This document shows, one piece after another, positions 8,323 to 17,298 of a DNA stretch of 64,000 nt. The position numbers and the translations under genes are program-made. The stretch comes from Massilia sp. ZL223 (GTDB taxonomy: Bacteria; Pseudomonadota; Gammaproteobacteria; Burkholderiales; Burkholderiaceae_D): assembly GCF_018119395.1 (NCBI RefSeq), contig NZ_JAGPWD010000013.1, positions 1-64,000 of the forward strand, in the 5' to 3' direction. The notes below the pieces were generated by a model. That model made no database searches and was not told the origin of the DNA. It saw nothing but the letters and a program-made list of their open reading frames with translations. Position 1 is the stretch's first letter. Each line of letters opens with the position of its first letter.

Positions 8323-8473
8323 ACCTACGGACGGTGCCATCTGGAGTGAGATCGCATCGGCCGCTGTATGCGAACCAATGACCACCTCGATCACTCGAAC
8401 AGACCAGTAGCAGATGGCGAGCAGGTTGGCGGGGATTGCACGTAAAACGATTCAGACCAGTTAAGCCATCATC

Positions 8474-11400
8474 ATGGAAAGTATTCGCCGTTTCGGACGG
8501 CCCAGTTTTGTATTCGATGTATTCGGCAGGTGGCGCGATCGCCCCGCTGCCGCGACGCCTTCTGTGCATGCGGCCCCAGCGCCGGCGCTCGCCTCCGCGG
8601 GAGGCAACGATGTTCCCCTCTACGAAGCCTATCCCCACCTCGGCGGCGCGCCAGGCGGCGGTGGTTCCGATGCGCCCGAGCCCAAGCCGCGCAAGCGCCG
8701 CTGGAAGCTCTGGCTGTTCTTCGGTTCGGCCCTGCTGGCGGCCCTGCTGGCCGCCTGGGCCGCGCTCGAGATGAAAACCTCGCGCCTGCAGGCCAAGATC
8801 TTCGCCGAGATGGCCGAGGACCTGAACTGGCGCGTCGAAAAAGGCCCGAGCAACGCGATCCGCTTCCCGGCCGCCAGCCCCTACGACACGCGTCTCGGCT
8901 ACGCCAGCCTGCCGCAGTACATCGACAAGCTGCAGGCGCGCGAGTACTCGGTCGCGGCCCAGGCGCGCATGTCGCCCAAGATGGTCGAGTTCGCCGACCG
9001 CGGCCTGTACGCCACTTTCCACGAGAAGACCAAGGTCGGCCTCGAGATCCTCGACTGCCGCAGCCAGCCGCTGTTCACCTCGCGCTTCCCGGAGCGCTAT
9101 TACCACAAGTTCGATGAGGCGCCCTCGCTGCTGGTGCAGAGCCTGCTGTTCATCGAGAACCGCGAGCTGCTCGACGCGAAGCACCCGAGCCGCAACCCGG
9201 CGGTCGAATGGGACCGTTTCTCGAAGGCCGTGTTCGACAAATCGCTGTCCAGCGTCGGCCTGGGCGGCGAAGGCCGCGTGGCCGGCGGCTCGACCCTGGC
9301 CACCCAGATCGAGAAGTACCGCCACTCGCCGGAAGGCCGCACCAGCTCGCTCTCCGACAAGCTGATCCAGATGGCCTCGGCCACCCTGCGCGCCTACCAG
9401 GACGGTGAAGACACCACCCAGGCGCGCCGCCGCATCGTGCTCGACTACCTGAACACGGTGCCGCTGTCGGCCAAGCTCGGCTACGGCGAAGTGAACGGCA
9501 TCGGCGACGGCATGTGGGTCTGGTACGGCCGCGATTTCAACCAGGTCACCCAGATGCTGAAAGGGCCGATGACCAGCCCCGAAGCGGTGCTGGCGTATAA
9601 GGAAGCGCTGTCGCTGATGATCGCCCAGCGCCGTCCGGCCTATTACCTGGGCGCGGGCGAGAACGACCTCGAAACCCTCACCAACAGCCACCTGCGCGTG
9701 CTGGCCCAGGCCGGCGTGATCTCGCCGCAGCTGCGCGACGCCGCGCTCAAGGCGCAGCTGCACCCGGCCCAGGGCTCGGGCGTGGCGCCGCCGCCGGCCG
9801 ACGCCTTCGTGTCGCGCAAGGCCGCCAACGCGGTGCGCAACCACCTCGGCTACCTGATCGGCGACTCGCGCCTGTACAACATCGACCGCCTCGACCTGTC
9901 GGTGGTCTCGACCCTGGATGCGGAAGTGCAGCAGGCCGTGACCGCGGCGCTGCGCAAGCTGACCGACCCGGGCCACGCCCAGGAAGCCGGCCTGACCGGC
10001 AAGGGCCTGCTCGGCAACGGCGACCCGGCCAAGGTGGTGTACAGCTTCACCCTGATGGAGCGGGGCGAGCACGTCAACTACCTGCGCGTGCAGACCGACA
10101 ACTACGACCAGCCGCTCGACATCAACGAAGGCGCCAAGCTCGACCTCGGTTCGACGGCCAAGCTGCGCACCCTGGTCACCTATCTCGACATCGTCGACCA
10201 GCTGCACAAGCGCTACGAGCCGATGGACAAGATCGGCCTGATGGGCGTGAACGTCGATCCGAAGGACCGCATGTCGCAGTGGGCGATCGAGTACTTCCGC
10301 AGCTTGCCGGAGAACGCCGACCGCGGCCTGACCCCGATGCTCAAGGCCGCGATGGAGCGCAAGTATTCCGCCAACCCGGGCGAAGCCTTCTTCACCGGCG
10401 GCGGCCTGCACACCTTCGGCAACTTCAGCAAGCTGGACAACAGCAAGATCATGACGGTGCACGAAGCGCTGCGCCAGTCGACCAACCTGGTGTTCGTACG
10501 CATGATGCGCGACGTGGTGCGCTACTACATGTTCCAGCTGCCGGGCTCCTCGGCCCAGCTGCTGGCCGACGCCGACGATCCGCGCCGCGCCGAATACCTG
10601 GCGCGCTTTGCCGACCGCGAGGGCAAGGACTTCCTGGCCAAGTTCTGGAACAAGTACAAGGGCAAGACCCCGGCCGAGATCGAGACCATGCTGTTCTCGG
10701 GCGTGCGTCCGATGGCGTCCAAGCTGGCCGCCGCGCACCGCACCGTGGCGCCGAACGCGACCCTGGAACAGTTCGCCGAGTTCATCGACAAGTCTCTGCC
10801 GTCGAGCAACGACATGGATCCGGACCGCATTCCGAAGATGTACGAGATGTACGATCCGAAGAACATGTCGCTGGCCGACCGCGGCTACGTGGCCTCGGTC
10901 CACCCGCTCGAACTGTGGCTGGTGAGCTACCTGCGCACCCATCCGAAGGCCGGCTGGACCGAAGTGACCAATGCCAGCGTCAAGGAACGCCAGGAAGTGT
11001 ACTCGTGGCTGTTCAAGACCCACCGCAAGCATGCCCAGGACAAGCGCATCGCCGGCCTGCTCGAAGTGGAAGCCTTCCTCAAGATCCACGCCCAGTGGAA
11101 GAAGATGGGCTATCCGTTCGAATCGCTGGTGCCGTCCTATGCGACCACCCTGGGCGCCTCGGCCGACCGTCCGGCCGCGCTGGCCGAGCTGATGGGCATC
11201 ATCGTCAACGGCGGCGTGAGGAAGCCGGTGGAGCGCATCGACTCGCTGCACTTCGCCAAGGACACGCCTTACGAGACCCTGGTCAAGCGCAACAAGGGCG
11301 GCGGCAAGGAACAGGTGCTGGCTCCCGAGGTGGCGCGCGAGGTCGCGGATGCGATCCAGGGCGTGGTCCGGGAAGGCACCGCCAAGCGCGTCAAGACCGC

Positions 11401-11836
11401 CTTCGTGCAGTCCGACGGCAGCGTGATCGCGGTGGGCGGCAAGACCGGTACCGGCGACCAGCGCTTCGAGGTGTATGCGCGTGGCGGCCGCGTGATCGAG
11501 TCGCGCTTCGTGAACCGGTCGGCGACCTTCGTATTCAACATCGGCGAGCGCTTCTTCGGCAGCATGACCGCCTATGTGCATGGCCCGCAATCGGGCGACT
11601 ACGACTTCACCAGCGCCTTGCCGGTGCAGTTGCTGACGACCCTGGCGCCGAGCCTGATGCCGATGATCGAGCCGACCCCGGGCGCTGCGCAGCTGACCAC
11701 GGTGCCTGGCCTGGTGCCACCGGCCCCGCCTGCGCCGCCGGCCGTGATTGATCCGGTGACCGGCCTGCCGGCCCCGGCTCCAGCGCCGGTTCCTGTGGCC
11801 CGGGTGGTGGCGGCACGGCCTCCGTGCGTCCGTTGA
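8474..11836 (+). CDS. Large class A penicillin-binding protein (GT51 transglycosylase plus transpeptidase)
   Basis: This 1120-residue bitopic inner-membrane protein has a proline-rich cytoplasmic tail (1-75), a transmembrane helix (about 77-99), a GT51-type transglycosylase region and a C-terminal transpeptidase. Visible motifs are FIENREL with the catalytic-type Glu228, GGSTLATQIEKY (the GGSTLTQQ-like motif), the SxxK box STAK (Ser560, Lys563) and KTG at 990-992. The first transglycosylase motif reads ENREL rather than the usual EDxxF, so polymerase activity may be altered. It is longer than standard PBP1a/1b because of insertions around residues 600-850 and a Pro/Ala-rich tail. The ATG at 8474 lacks a clear ribosome site. 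The TAXI-type gene follows almost immediately. Confidence 0.83.
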   Translation: MESIRRFGRPSFVFDVFGRWRDRPAAATPSVHAAPAPALASAGGNDVPLYEAYPHLGGAPGGGGSDAPEPKPRKRRWKLWLFFGSALLAALLAAWAALEMKTSRLQAKIFAEMAEDLNWRVEKGPSNAIRFPAASPYDTRLGYASLPQYIDKLQAREYSVAAQARMSPKMVEFADRGLYATFHEKTKVGLEILDCRSQPLFTSRFPERYYHKFDEAPSLLVQSLLFIENRELLDAKHPSRNPAVEWDRFSKAVFDKSLSSVGLGGEGRVAGGSTLATQIEKYRHSPEGRTSSLSDKLIQMASATLRAYQDGEDTTQARRRIVLDYLNTVPLSAKLGYGEVNGIGDGMWVWYGRDFNQVTQMLKGPMTSPEAVLAYKEALSLMIAQRRPAYYLGAGENDLETLTNSHLRVLAQAGVISPQLRDAALKAQLHPAQGSGVAPPPADAFVSRKAANAVRNHLGYLIGDSRLYNIDRLDLSVVSTLDAEVQQAVTAALRKLTDPGHAQEAGLTGKGLLGNGDPAKVVYSFTLMERGEHVNYLRVQTDNYDQPLDINEGAKLDLGSTAKLRTLVTYLDIVDQLHKRYEPMDKIGLMGVNVDPKDRMSQWAIEYFRSLPENADRGLTPMLKAAMERKYSANPGEAFFTGGGLHTFGNFSKLDNSKIMTVHEALRQSTNLVFVRMMRDVVRYYMFQLPGSSAQLLADADDPRRAEYLARFADREGKDFLAKFWNKYKGKTPAEIETMLFSGVRPMASKLAAAHRTVAPNATLEQFAEFIDKSLPSSNDMDPDRIPKMYEMYDPKNMSLADRGYVASVHPLELWLVSYLRTHPKAGWTEVTNASVKERQEVYSWLFKTHRKHAQDKRIAGLLEVEAFLKIHAQWKKMGYPFESLVPSYATTLGASADRPAALAELMGIIVNGGVRKPVERIDSLHFAKDTPYETLVKRNKGGGKEQVLAPEVAREVADAIQGVVREGTAKRVKTAFVQSDGSVIAVGGKTGTGDQRFEVYARGGRVIESRFVNRSATFVFNIGERFFGSMTAYVHGPQSGDYDFTSALPVQLLTTLAPSLMPMIEPTPGAAQLTTVPGLVPPAPPAPPAVIDPVTGLPAPAPAPVPVARVVAARPPCVR

Positions 11837-11851
11837 GCGGGCAAGCCGAGG

Positions 11852-11879
11852 AAAAAAAGCGCGGCGCAATGCGCCGCGC
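11852..11879 (-). terminator. Minus-strand intrinsic terminator at the PBP/TAXI junction
   Basis: The 10-bp stem GCGCGGCGCA with its complement is followed by seven T when read on the minus strand. It overlaps the start region of the plus-strand TAXI gene. No minus-strand gene ends here, so it would stop antisense transcription; on the plus strand it has no T-tract. Confidence 0.65.
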
Positions 11880-13206
11880 GGTCTTGAAGGTGCGCAGCTT
11901 CAGCATCGTGTCGCTGCGCGACCTGCTGGTGGCCTCCGGTCCCACCATCCTGATCGTGATCGCCGCCGTCGCACTGGCCTACTGGTGGGTCGATCCGGCC
12001 CCGCCGCGCCGGCTGGTGCTGGCCACCGGGCAAGAGAACAGCGCCTATGAGGAGTTCGGCAAGCAGTACGCCCGGATCCTCGCGCGCGACGAGATCACGG
12101 TCGAACTCCAGCCTTCGCTGGGCTCCCAGGAAAACCTCGAACGCCTCATCGCGGGCAAGGCCGACATCGCCTTCGTGCAGAGCGGCTCGACCGACGACGG
12201 CCAGGCCGCGCGCCACGGGCTGGTCTCGCTCGGCAGCCTGTTCACCGAGCCGGTCTGGCTGTTCCTGCGGGCCGAAGCCAAGGTCGCCAAGCTGACCGAC
12301 CTGAAGGGCAAGCGCATCAACCTCGGCCCGGCCGGCACCGGCGTGCCGCGCCTGTTCCGGCAAGTGCTGGCGGCCAACGGCGTCGAGCCCGCGGACCTGC
12401 GCATCGGCACCCTGGCCAACACGCCCGCCACGGTGGAACTGCTGGAAGGGCGCATCGACGGCCTCGTGTTCAGCTCGGCGCCGGAAGCGCCGCTGATCCA
12501 GATGCTGCTGCAGACGCCGGGCATCCGGCTGTTCGATTTTTCCCAGGCCGAGGCGTATACGCGGCGCCTGCCTTTCCTGACCCATGTGGTGCTGCCGCGC
12601 GGGATCGTCGACCTGGGGCGCAATATTCCCGCCCAGGACTATCACCTGATCGCGCCGACCGCTACTTTGGTGGCGCGCGAGGAGCTGCATCCGGCGCTGG
12701 TGGGGCTGTTCGTGAAGGCGGCCTACGCCATCCACGGCGGGGCGGGGTGGTTCCAGCAGCAGGGGCAGTTCCCCTCGCCGAAGTACACCGAGATCCCGGT
12801 GGCGGGCGAGGCGGCGCGCTATTACCGCGACGGGCCGCCTTTCCTGCAGCGCTATATGAGCTTCTGGCTGGCCAACCTGCTCGACCGGCTGGGCGTGATC
12901 GCGGTGGCGCTGGCGGCCTTGCTCATTCCCTTATCGAAGATCGTGCCGCCGCTGTACGTGTGGCGGGTGCGCTCCCGCGTTTACCGCTGGTATGGCGAGC
13001 TGAGGGCGGTGGAGCAGGCGATGGAAAGGGCGCAGGGCGAGGAGCGCGAGGTCGTCAGGCAGGATCTGCTGCACCGGCTGGACGATATCGAGGAACGGGT
13101 GAATCACATTTCGATCCCGCTGGCGTTTGCGGATGCTTTATATGGGCTGAGGAGCCATATCAACATCGTCCGTCAGCGGATCATGGCGGGGACGGTGACG
13201 GAGTAG
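11869..13206 (+). CDS. Membrane-anchored TAXI-family TRAP-type solute-binding protein
   Basis: This protein of about 445 residues matches the TAXI group of periplasmic binding proteins. After an N-terminal membrane anchor (GPTILIVIAAVALAYWWV) come the ligand-binding segments RLVLATGQENSAYEEFGKQYA, KADIAFVQSG and LKGKRINLGPAGTG. Unlike ordinary TAXI proteins it has a second hydrophobic helix (GVIAVALAALLIPLSKIV) and a cytosolic helical C-terminus. No TRAP permease genes are near, so transport is doubtful and a sensing or envelope role is possible. The start is uncertain: the ATG at 11869 lies inside a strong hairpin, and a GTG at 11824 overlaps the PBP stop by 13 bp. Confidence 0.78.
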   Translation: MRRAVLKVRSFSIVSLRDLLVASGPTILIVIAAVALAYWWVDPAPPRRLVLATGQENSAYEEFGKQYARILARDEITVELQPSLGSQENLERLIAGKADIAFVQSGSTDDGQAARHGLVSLGSLFTEPVWLFLRAEAKVAKLTDLKGKRINLGPAGTGVPRLFRQVLAANGVEPADLRIGTLANTPATVELLEGRIDGLVFSSAPEAPLIQMLLQTPGIRLFDFSQAEAYTRRLPFLTHVVLPRGIVDLGRNIPAQDYHLIAPTATLVAREELHPALVGLFVKAAYAIHGGAGWFQQQGQFPSPKYTEIPVAGEAARYYRDGPPFLQRYMSFWLANLLDRLGVIAVALAALLIPLSKIVPPLYVWRVRSRVYRWYGELRAVEQAMERAQGEEREVVRQDLLHRLDDIEERVNHISIPLAFADALYGLRSHINIVRQRIMAGTVTE

Positions 13207-13217
13207 ATCTTTACGCA

Positions 13218-13308
13218 AACTTGGGTCCCGGCCTTCGCCGGAATGACGGTCTGTGGGCTTGCCACTAGCATTGGAATCGTCGTCCCGGCGCAGGCCGGGA
13301 CCCAAGTT
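13218..13308. repeat. Inverted pair of REP-like repeats
   Basis: Two copies of the dispersed repeat face each other, at 13218-13247 (reverse) and 13279-13308 (forward), separated by about 31 bp. They lie between the convergent TAXI and rhodanese genes, where the folded pair could act as a bidirectional transcription barrier. Confidence 0.85.
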
Positions 13309-13328
13309 CTCGGCAAACATCACCGTTC

Positions 13329-13784
13329 TTACGCTCCGATCCACGGCAGACCAGCTTTACACCACCCCCCGATGGTCTTGCGGTGCCCCTCCGCATCCTT
13401 GTCCCCCTCAAAACCTTCGAGAATGTCATACGACTGCGCGAATCCATGTTCGGTCGCCACCCGCGCGCTATGCCGCGAGCGCACCCCCGAGCGGCACAGG
13501 AACAGCAGCACCTCATCCTTGCGCGCCACCTTCTCCAGCTGCGCACCGAACTCCGGATTCGGCACCCCGCCGGGATAGGTGGCCCACTGCACCGCCGCAT
13601 GCTGGGCGTCGGGAATCGCCACCCGGCCGACCCAGTCGCGTTCGGCATTGGTGCGCACATCCACCAGTTTCACATTCGGATCGGCCTGGAGCAGGGCGAA
13701 AGCCTCGTCCGGGGTCACCGCGCCCGCATAGGGCTGGCCTGCGGCGCGCTGGCGCGCGGCCTCGAGAATTTGTTCGGGAGTCAT
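13329..13784 (-). CDS. Single-domain rhodanese-like sulfurtransferase
   Basis: This 151-residue cytoplasmic protein is a rhodanese domain with the CDC25-like entry VKLVDVRTNAERDWVG and the active-site loop FLCRSGVRSRHSA. The cysteine of CRSGVR is the sulfur-accepting residue. The C-terminal EGDKDAEGHRKTIGGWCKAGLPW is typical of the stand-alone bacterial group. The physiological substrate is unknown. The gene is divergent from the glnA promoter region and has the REP-like pair at its 3' end. Confidence 0.88.
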   Translation of the reverse strand: MTPEQILEAARQRAAGQPYAGAVTPDEAFALLQADPNVKLVDVRTNAERDWVGRVAIPDAQHAAVQWATYPGGVPNPEFGAQLEKVARKDEVLLFLCRSGVRSRHSARVATEHGFAQSYDILEGFEGDKDAEGHRKTIGGWCKAGLPWIGA

Positions 13785-13817
13785 TTCGTATGTCCGTTTT
13801 CGAGCATAAAAGCGCGA

Positions 13818-13888
13818 TGCACCATCCTGGATCAGTGTATGCTGCGCTGCCGTGGTGCATTTTGCATGGATTGCACCAAAGTGGTGCG
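13818..13888 (+). promoter_or_regulatory. Three tandem NtrC-like enhancer boxes upstream of glnA
   Basis: Three 17-bp elements resemble the NtrC consensus TGCACC-N5-GGTGCA. The best is at 13872-13888 (TGCACC-AAAGT-GGTGCG, one mismatch). Weaker ones are at 13843-13859 (TGCGCT-N5-GGTGCA) and 13818-13834 (TGCACC-N5-GGATCA). Their starts are 25 and 29 bp apart, and they lie about 110-180 bp upstream of the sigma-54 promoter, normal for an NtrC enhancer. Confidence 0.78.
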
Positions 13889-13995
13889 CGTAGGCCGGGA
13901 CTGAATCGGACGGCCGTGCATCCGTATAGGGCGATTTTATGGGTAAACTCGCCCGTTTCCAAAGAACGAATTATGCATTTGCTCATGCTTCAAGC

Positions 13996-14012
13996 TTGGC
14001 ATGGTTCCTGCT
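13996..14012 (+). promoter_or_regulatory. Sigma-54 promoter of glnA
   Basis: TTGGCATGGTTCCTGCT matches the RpoN consensus with GG-N10-GC spacing and only two deviations. The transcription start is expected near 14023, giving an untranslated leader of about 57 nt before the glnA ATG. Confidence 0.85.
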
Positions 14013-14079
14013 TTAAGAAGACGTATGTTGTCGGTTCGCATTAATGCGCGACACACCCTTTTCAACTAGGAGATTCCGA

Positions 14080-15495
14080 ATGGCAAAGACCGCCGCAGAC
14101 GTAATGCAGATGGTTAAGGACAACGAAGTCAAGTTCGTTGATTTTCGCTTCGCCGATACCCGCGGCAAAGAGCAGCACGTGACCGTGCCCGTGTCGCACT
14201 TTGACCTGGACAAGTTTGAATCGGGCCACGCTTTCGACGGTTCGTCGATCGCCGGCTGGAAAGGTATCGAAGCGTCGGACATGCTCCTGATGCCGGACCC
14301 GAACACCGCCAACCTCGACCCGTTCATGGAAGAGACCACCCTGTTCATGCAGTGCGACGTGATCGAACCGTCGGACGGCAAGGGTTACGACCGCGACCCG
14401 CGCTCGATCGCCAAGCGCGCCGAAGCCTACCTGAAATCCTCGGGCATCGGCGACACCGCCTACTTCGGCCCGGAGCCGGAATTCTTCATCTTCGACTCGG
14501 TCCGCTGGCGCATCGACATGTCGGGCTGCTTTGTCAAGATCGACTCGGATGAAGCCTCCTGGTCGACCGACAAGGAAATCGAAGGCGGCAACAGCGGCCA
14601 CCGTCCGACCGTCAAGGGCGGCTACTTCCCGGTCCCGCCGGTCGACAGCTTCCAGGACATGCGTTCGGAAATGTCGCTGATCCTCGAATCGATGGGCATC
14701 CCGGTCGAAGTGCACCACCACGAAGTGGCCGGCGCCGGCCAGAACGAACTCGGCACCCGCTTCTCGACCCTGGTCGAGCGCGCCGACTGGACCCAGAACC
14801 TGAAGTACGTGATCTGGAACGTGGCCCACAGCTACGGCAAGACCGCGACCTTCATGCCGAAGCCGATGGCTGGCGACAACGGTTCGGGCATGCACGTGCA
14901 CCAGTCGATCTGGAAGGACGGCAAGAACCTGTTCGCAGGCGACGGCTATGCCGGCCTGTCGGAAACCGCCCTGTACTACATCGGCGGCATCATCAAGCAC
15001 GCCAAGGCCCTGAACGCGATCACCAACCCGGGCACCAACTCGTACAAGCGCCTGGTGCCGGGCTACGAAGCCCCGGTCAAGCTGGCCTATTCGGCCAAGA
15101 ACCGTTCGGCATCGATCCGCATCCCGCACGTGGCGAACCCGAAAGGCCGCCGCATCGAAGTGCGCTTCCCGGACCCGCTGGCCAACGTCTACCTGTGCTT
15201 CGCCGCGCTGCTGATGGCCGGCCTGGACGGCATCCAGAACAAGATCCACCCGGGCGAAGCCGCGACCAAGGACCTGTACCACCTGCCGCCGGAAGAAGAC
15301 AAGCTGATCCCGACCGTGTGCGCCTCGCTGGAAGAAGCGCTGGACGCCCTGAACAAGGACCGCGAGTTCCTGACCCGTGGCGGCGTGTTCAGCGACAGCA
15401 TGATCGACGCCTACCTCGACCTGAAGATGCAGGAAGTGCAGCGCATGCGCATGACCCCGCACCCGGCCGAATTCGACATGTACTACTCGTCGTAA
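14080..15495 (+). CDS. glnA: Type I glutamine synthetase
   Basis: This 471-residue GSI enzyme condenses glutamate and ammonia to glutamine with ATP, as a cytoplasmic dodecamer. It has the N-terminal [17 protein letters not shown], the catalytic [19 protein letters not shown], and the adenylylation loop [10 protein letters not shown] with Tyr400 as the predicted AMP acceptor. Length is standard. The ATG at 14080 is chosen for its AGGAG 7 nt upstream; an in-frame ATG at 14044 lies in the leader. Expression should be sigma-54 and NtrC dependent (promoter at 13996-14012). The enzyme's regulator GlnE is encoded at 41291-44002. An intrinsic terminator follows. Confidence 0.97.
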   Translation: MAKTAADVMQMVKDNEVKFVDFRFADTRGKEQHVTVPVSHFDLDKFESGHAFDGSSIAGWKGIEASDMLLMPDPNTANLDPFMEETTLFMQCDVIEPSDGKGYDRDPRSIAKRAEAYLKSSGIGDTAYFGPEPEFFIFDSVRWRIDMSGCFVKIDSDEASWSTDKEIEGGNSGHRPTVKGGYFPVPPVDSFQDMRSEMSLILESMGIPVEVHHHEVAGAGQNELGTRFSTLVERADWTQNLKYVIWNVAHSYGKTATFMPKPMAGDNGSGMHVHQSIWKDGKNLFAGDGYAGLSETALYYIGGIIKHAKALNAITNPGTNSYKRLVPGYEAPVKLAYSAKNRSASIRIPHVANPKGRRIEVRFPDPLANVYLCFAALLMAGLDGIQNKIHPGEAATKDLYHLPPEEDKLIPTVCASLEEALDALNKDREFLTRGGVFSDSMIDAYLDLKMQEVQRMRMTPHPAEFDMYYSS

Positions 15496-15556
15496 TCAGG
15501 CTGGCAAGCGAAGTGTTGCGGCCTGGCAACGTAAGCTGTAAGGCCGTGTAACAAAA

Positions 15557-15590
15557 ACGGGGAAAGCCATGGCTTTCCCCGTGCTGTTTT
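15557..15590 (+). terminator. Intrinsic terminator of glnA
   Basis: A perfect 12-bp stem ACGGGGAAAGCC with its complement and a 2-nt centre is followed by GCTGTTTT. It separates glnA from the DUF4124-ntrB-ntrC unit, which then depends on readthrough or its own promoter. Confidence 0.82.
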
Positions 15591-15625
15591 CGGGATCGGG
15601 TATAGTCCGGGTGAACTAAAATGTG

Positions 15626-15642
15626 TGCACGTTTATTGTGCA
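15626..15642 (+). promoter_or_regulatory. NtrC-like box in front of the DUF4124-ntrB-ntrC unit
   Basis: The palindrome TGCAC-N7-GTGCA matches the outer part of the NtrC consensus and lies directly downstream of a TAAAAT hexamer (15617-15622). Its position over the expected start of transcription fits NtrC repression of its own operon, as at enterobacterial glnL, but this is inferred. Confidence 0.55.
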
Positions 15643-15654
15643 AATTTGTTTCTG

Positions 15655-16164
15655 ATGAGAATGACATTCACCCGCGCTACCCTTGCACTGGCCGCCGGCA
15701 TCGTACTCAGCAACACCGCCGCCGCCCAGACTCCCGTCTATAAATGCGTCGACGCCGAAGGCCGTGTCGAGTTCACCGACAGCAGCCGGCGCGGCTGCAA
15801 GCCGCTCGACCTCGGCTACCTGCCGCCGGCGGCGCCGCGTGCGTCCGCGCCGATTCCAGCGGTGCGCCCGAGCAGCCCGCCGCCTGCCGCCGCAGTGAGC
15901 CCGGCCGCCTTCCCGCGCGTCGACAGCGCCCAGCAGCGTGAACGCGACAACGACCGCCGCGAGATCCTGCATGACGAACTGCGTTCCGAGGAAAAGAAAT
16001 TGGCCGACCTGAAGCGCGAATTCAATAACGGCGAGCCGGAGCGCCAAGGCAACGAGCGCAATTACGCGAAATACCAGGAGCGCGTGTCCGGCATGCGCGA
16101 CGACATCAACCGCAGCGAACGCAACGTCGAGGCGCTGCGGCGCGAGATCGCGAACCTGCGATGA
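15655..16164 (+). CDS. DUF4124 domain periplasmic protein
   Basis: This roughly 169-residue exported protein has a cleavable signal peptide (ending near SNTAAAQ), a DUF4124 domain (TPVYKCVDAEGRVEFTDSS), a proline/alanine-rich linker and a charged C-terminal coiled-coil-like helix (residues about 100-165). Its function is unknown. Its stop overlaps the ntrB start as ATGA, so it is translationally coupled to the nitrogen sensor gene. Two Met codons (15655 and 15661) are possible starts; the first is used here. Confidence 0.8.
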   Translation: MRMTFTRATLALAAGIVLSNTAAAQTPVYKCVDAEGRVEFTDSSRRGCKPLDLGYLPPAAPRASAPIPAVRPSSPPPAAAVSPAAFPRVDSAQQRERDNDRREILHDELRSEEKKLADLKREFNNGEPERQGNERNYAKYQERVSGMRDDINRSERNVEALRREIANLR

Positions 16165-17234
16165 GCGCGCGCGAGGACGCTGTCCGCTTCGCAGGTTTGG
16201 ACTTGCTGGCCTCGGCCGTGCTGCTGACCGACGGCGCCGGCCAGGTCCGCTACGCCAACCCGGCGGCGGAAAACCTCCTTGAACTCTCGCTCAAGTCGCT
16301 GCAGCGCTACAAGCTGCCGGAACTCTTCACCAACGGCGCCGAACTGAGCGCCTTGTGCGCCCAGGCGCTGGCCCACCAGTACGCCGATCTGCGCCAGGAC
16401 CTGAGCCTGCAACGCGCGGGGCGCGAGCCCCTGCAGGTCAACAGCATCGTCAGCGCACTCGGCGACGGCGAACTGCTGATCGAGCTGCGCGAGAACGTCC
16501 AGCAGCTCAAGCTCGACCGCGAAGAGCGCATCCTCGACCAGAGCCAGGCCAACAAGGAACTGATCCGCAACCTGGCCCACGAAATCAAGAATCCGCTCGG
16601 CGGCATCCGCGGCGCGGCCCAGCTGCTCGAGCTCGAGCTCCCGCCGCACCACCTGGCGGACCTGCAGGAATACACGCAAGTCATCATCAAGGAAGCCGAC
16701 CGCCTGCAGACCCTGGTCGACCGCCTGCTGGCGCCGCATCGGAAACCCCATATCGTGGGCGACGTCAACATCCACGAAGTCTGCGAGCGCGTGCGCAGCC
16801 TGATTCTGGCCGAGTTCCCGCACGGGCTCACCATAAGGCGCGACTACGACGCCTCGATTCCCGAGTTCCGTGGCGACATGGAGCAGCTGATCCAGGTGGT
16901 CCTGAACATCGCCCACAACGCCGCCCAGGCCCTGGCCGGGCGTATCGCCCAGGGCGATGCCGAGATCGTGCTGCGCACCAGGGTGGCGCGCCAGGTCACC
17001 CTGGCCAAGGTCCGTTATGGGCTGGCACTAGATTTGCATATCATCGACAATGGACCGGGCATCGCGCCGGAGATCCGCGACCGCATCTTCTATCCGCTCG
17101 TATCGGGACGCGAAGGCGGCAGCGGCCTTGGGCTCACCTTGGCGCAAACCTTCGTGCAGCAGCACCTGGGGGTGATCGAGTGCGAAAGCCGGCCTGGACT
17201 GACGGATTTCCGCATCCTGCTGCCGCTGCCATAA
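16161..17234 (+). CDS. ntrB: Nitrogen regulation sensor kinase/phosphatase NR(II)
   Basis: This 357-residue soluble histidine kinase phosphorylates NtrC under nitrogen limitation and dephosphorylates it when bound by PII. It has an N-terminal PAS domain (about 10-115), the dimerisation H-box NLAHEIKNPLGGIRGAAQLLE with His140 as phosphorylation site, and the ATPase motifs DNGPGI and GSGLGLTLAQ. There are no transmembrane segments, as expected for NtrB. Its start overlaps the DUF4124 gene by 4 bp, and ntrC follows 64 bp downstream. Confidence 0.95.
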   Translation: MSAREDAVRFAGLDLLASAVLLTDGAGQVRYANPAAENLLELSLKSLQRYKLPELFTNGAELSALCAQALAHQYADLRQDLSLQRAGREPLQVNSIVSALGDGELLIELRENVQQLKLDREERILDQSQANKELIRNLAHEIKNPLGGIRGAAQLLELELPPHHLADLQEYTQVIIKEADRLQTLVDRLLAPHRKPHIVGDVNIHEVCERVRSLILAEFPHGLTIRRDYDASIPEFRGDMEQLIQVVLNIAHNAAQALAGRIAQGDAEIVLRTRVARQVTLAKVRYGLALDLHIIDNGPGIAPEIRDRIFYPLVSGREGGSGLGLTLAQTFVQQHLGVIECESRPGLTDFRILLPLP

Positions 17235-17298
17235 GCTGGACGCAGGGGAGGGAAGAAGCAGTCCTCCATTGAAGCCATGTTGCGGGAAACACGAATAC

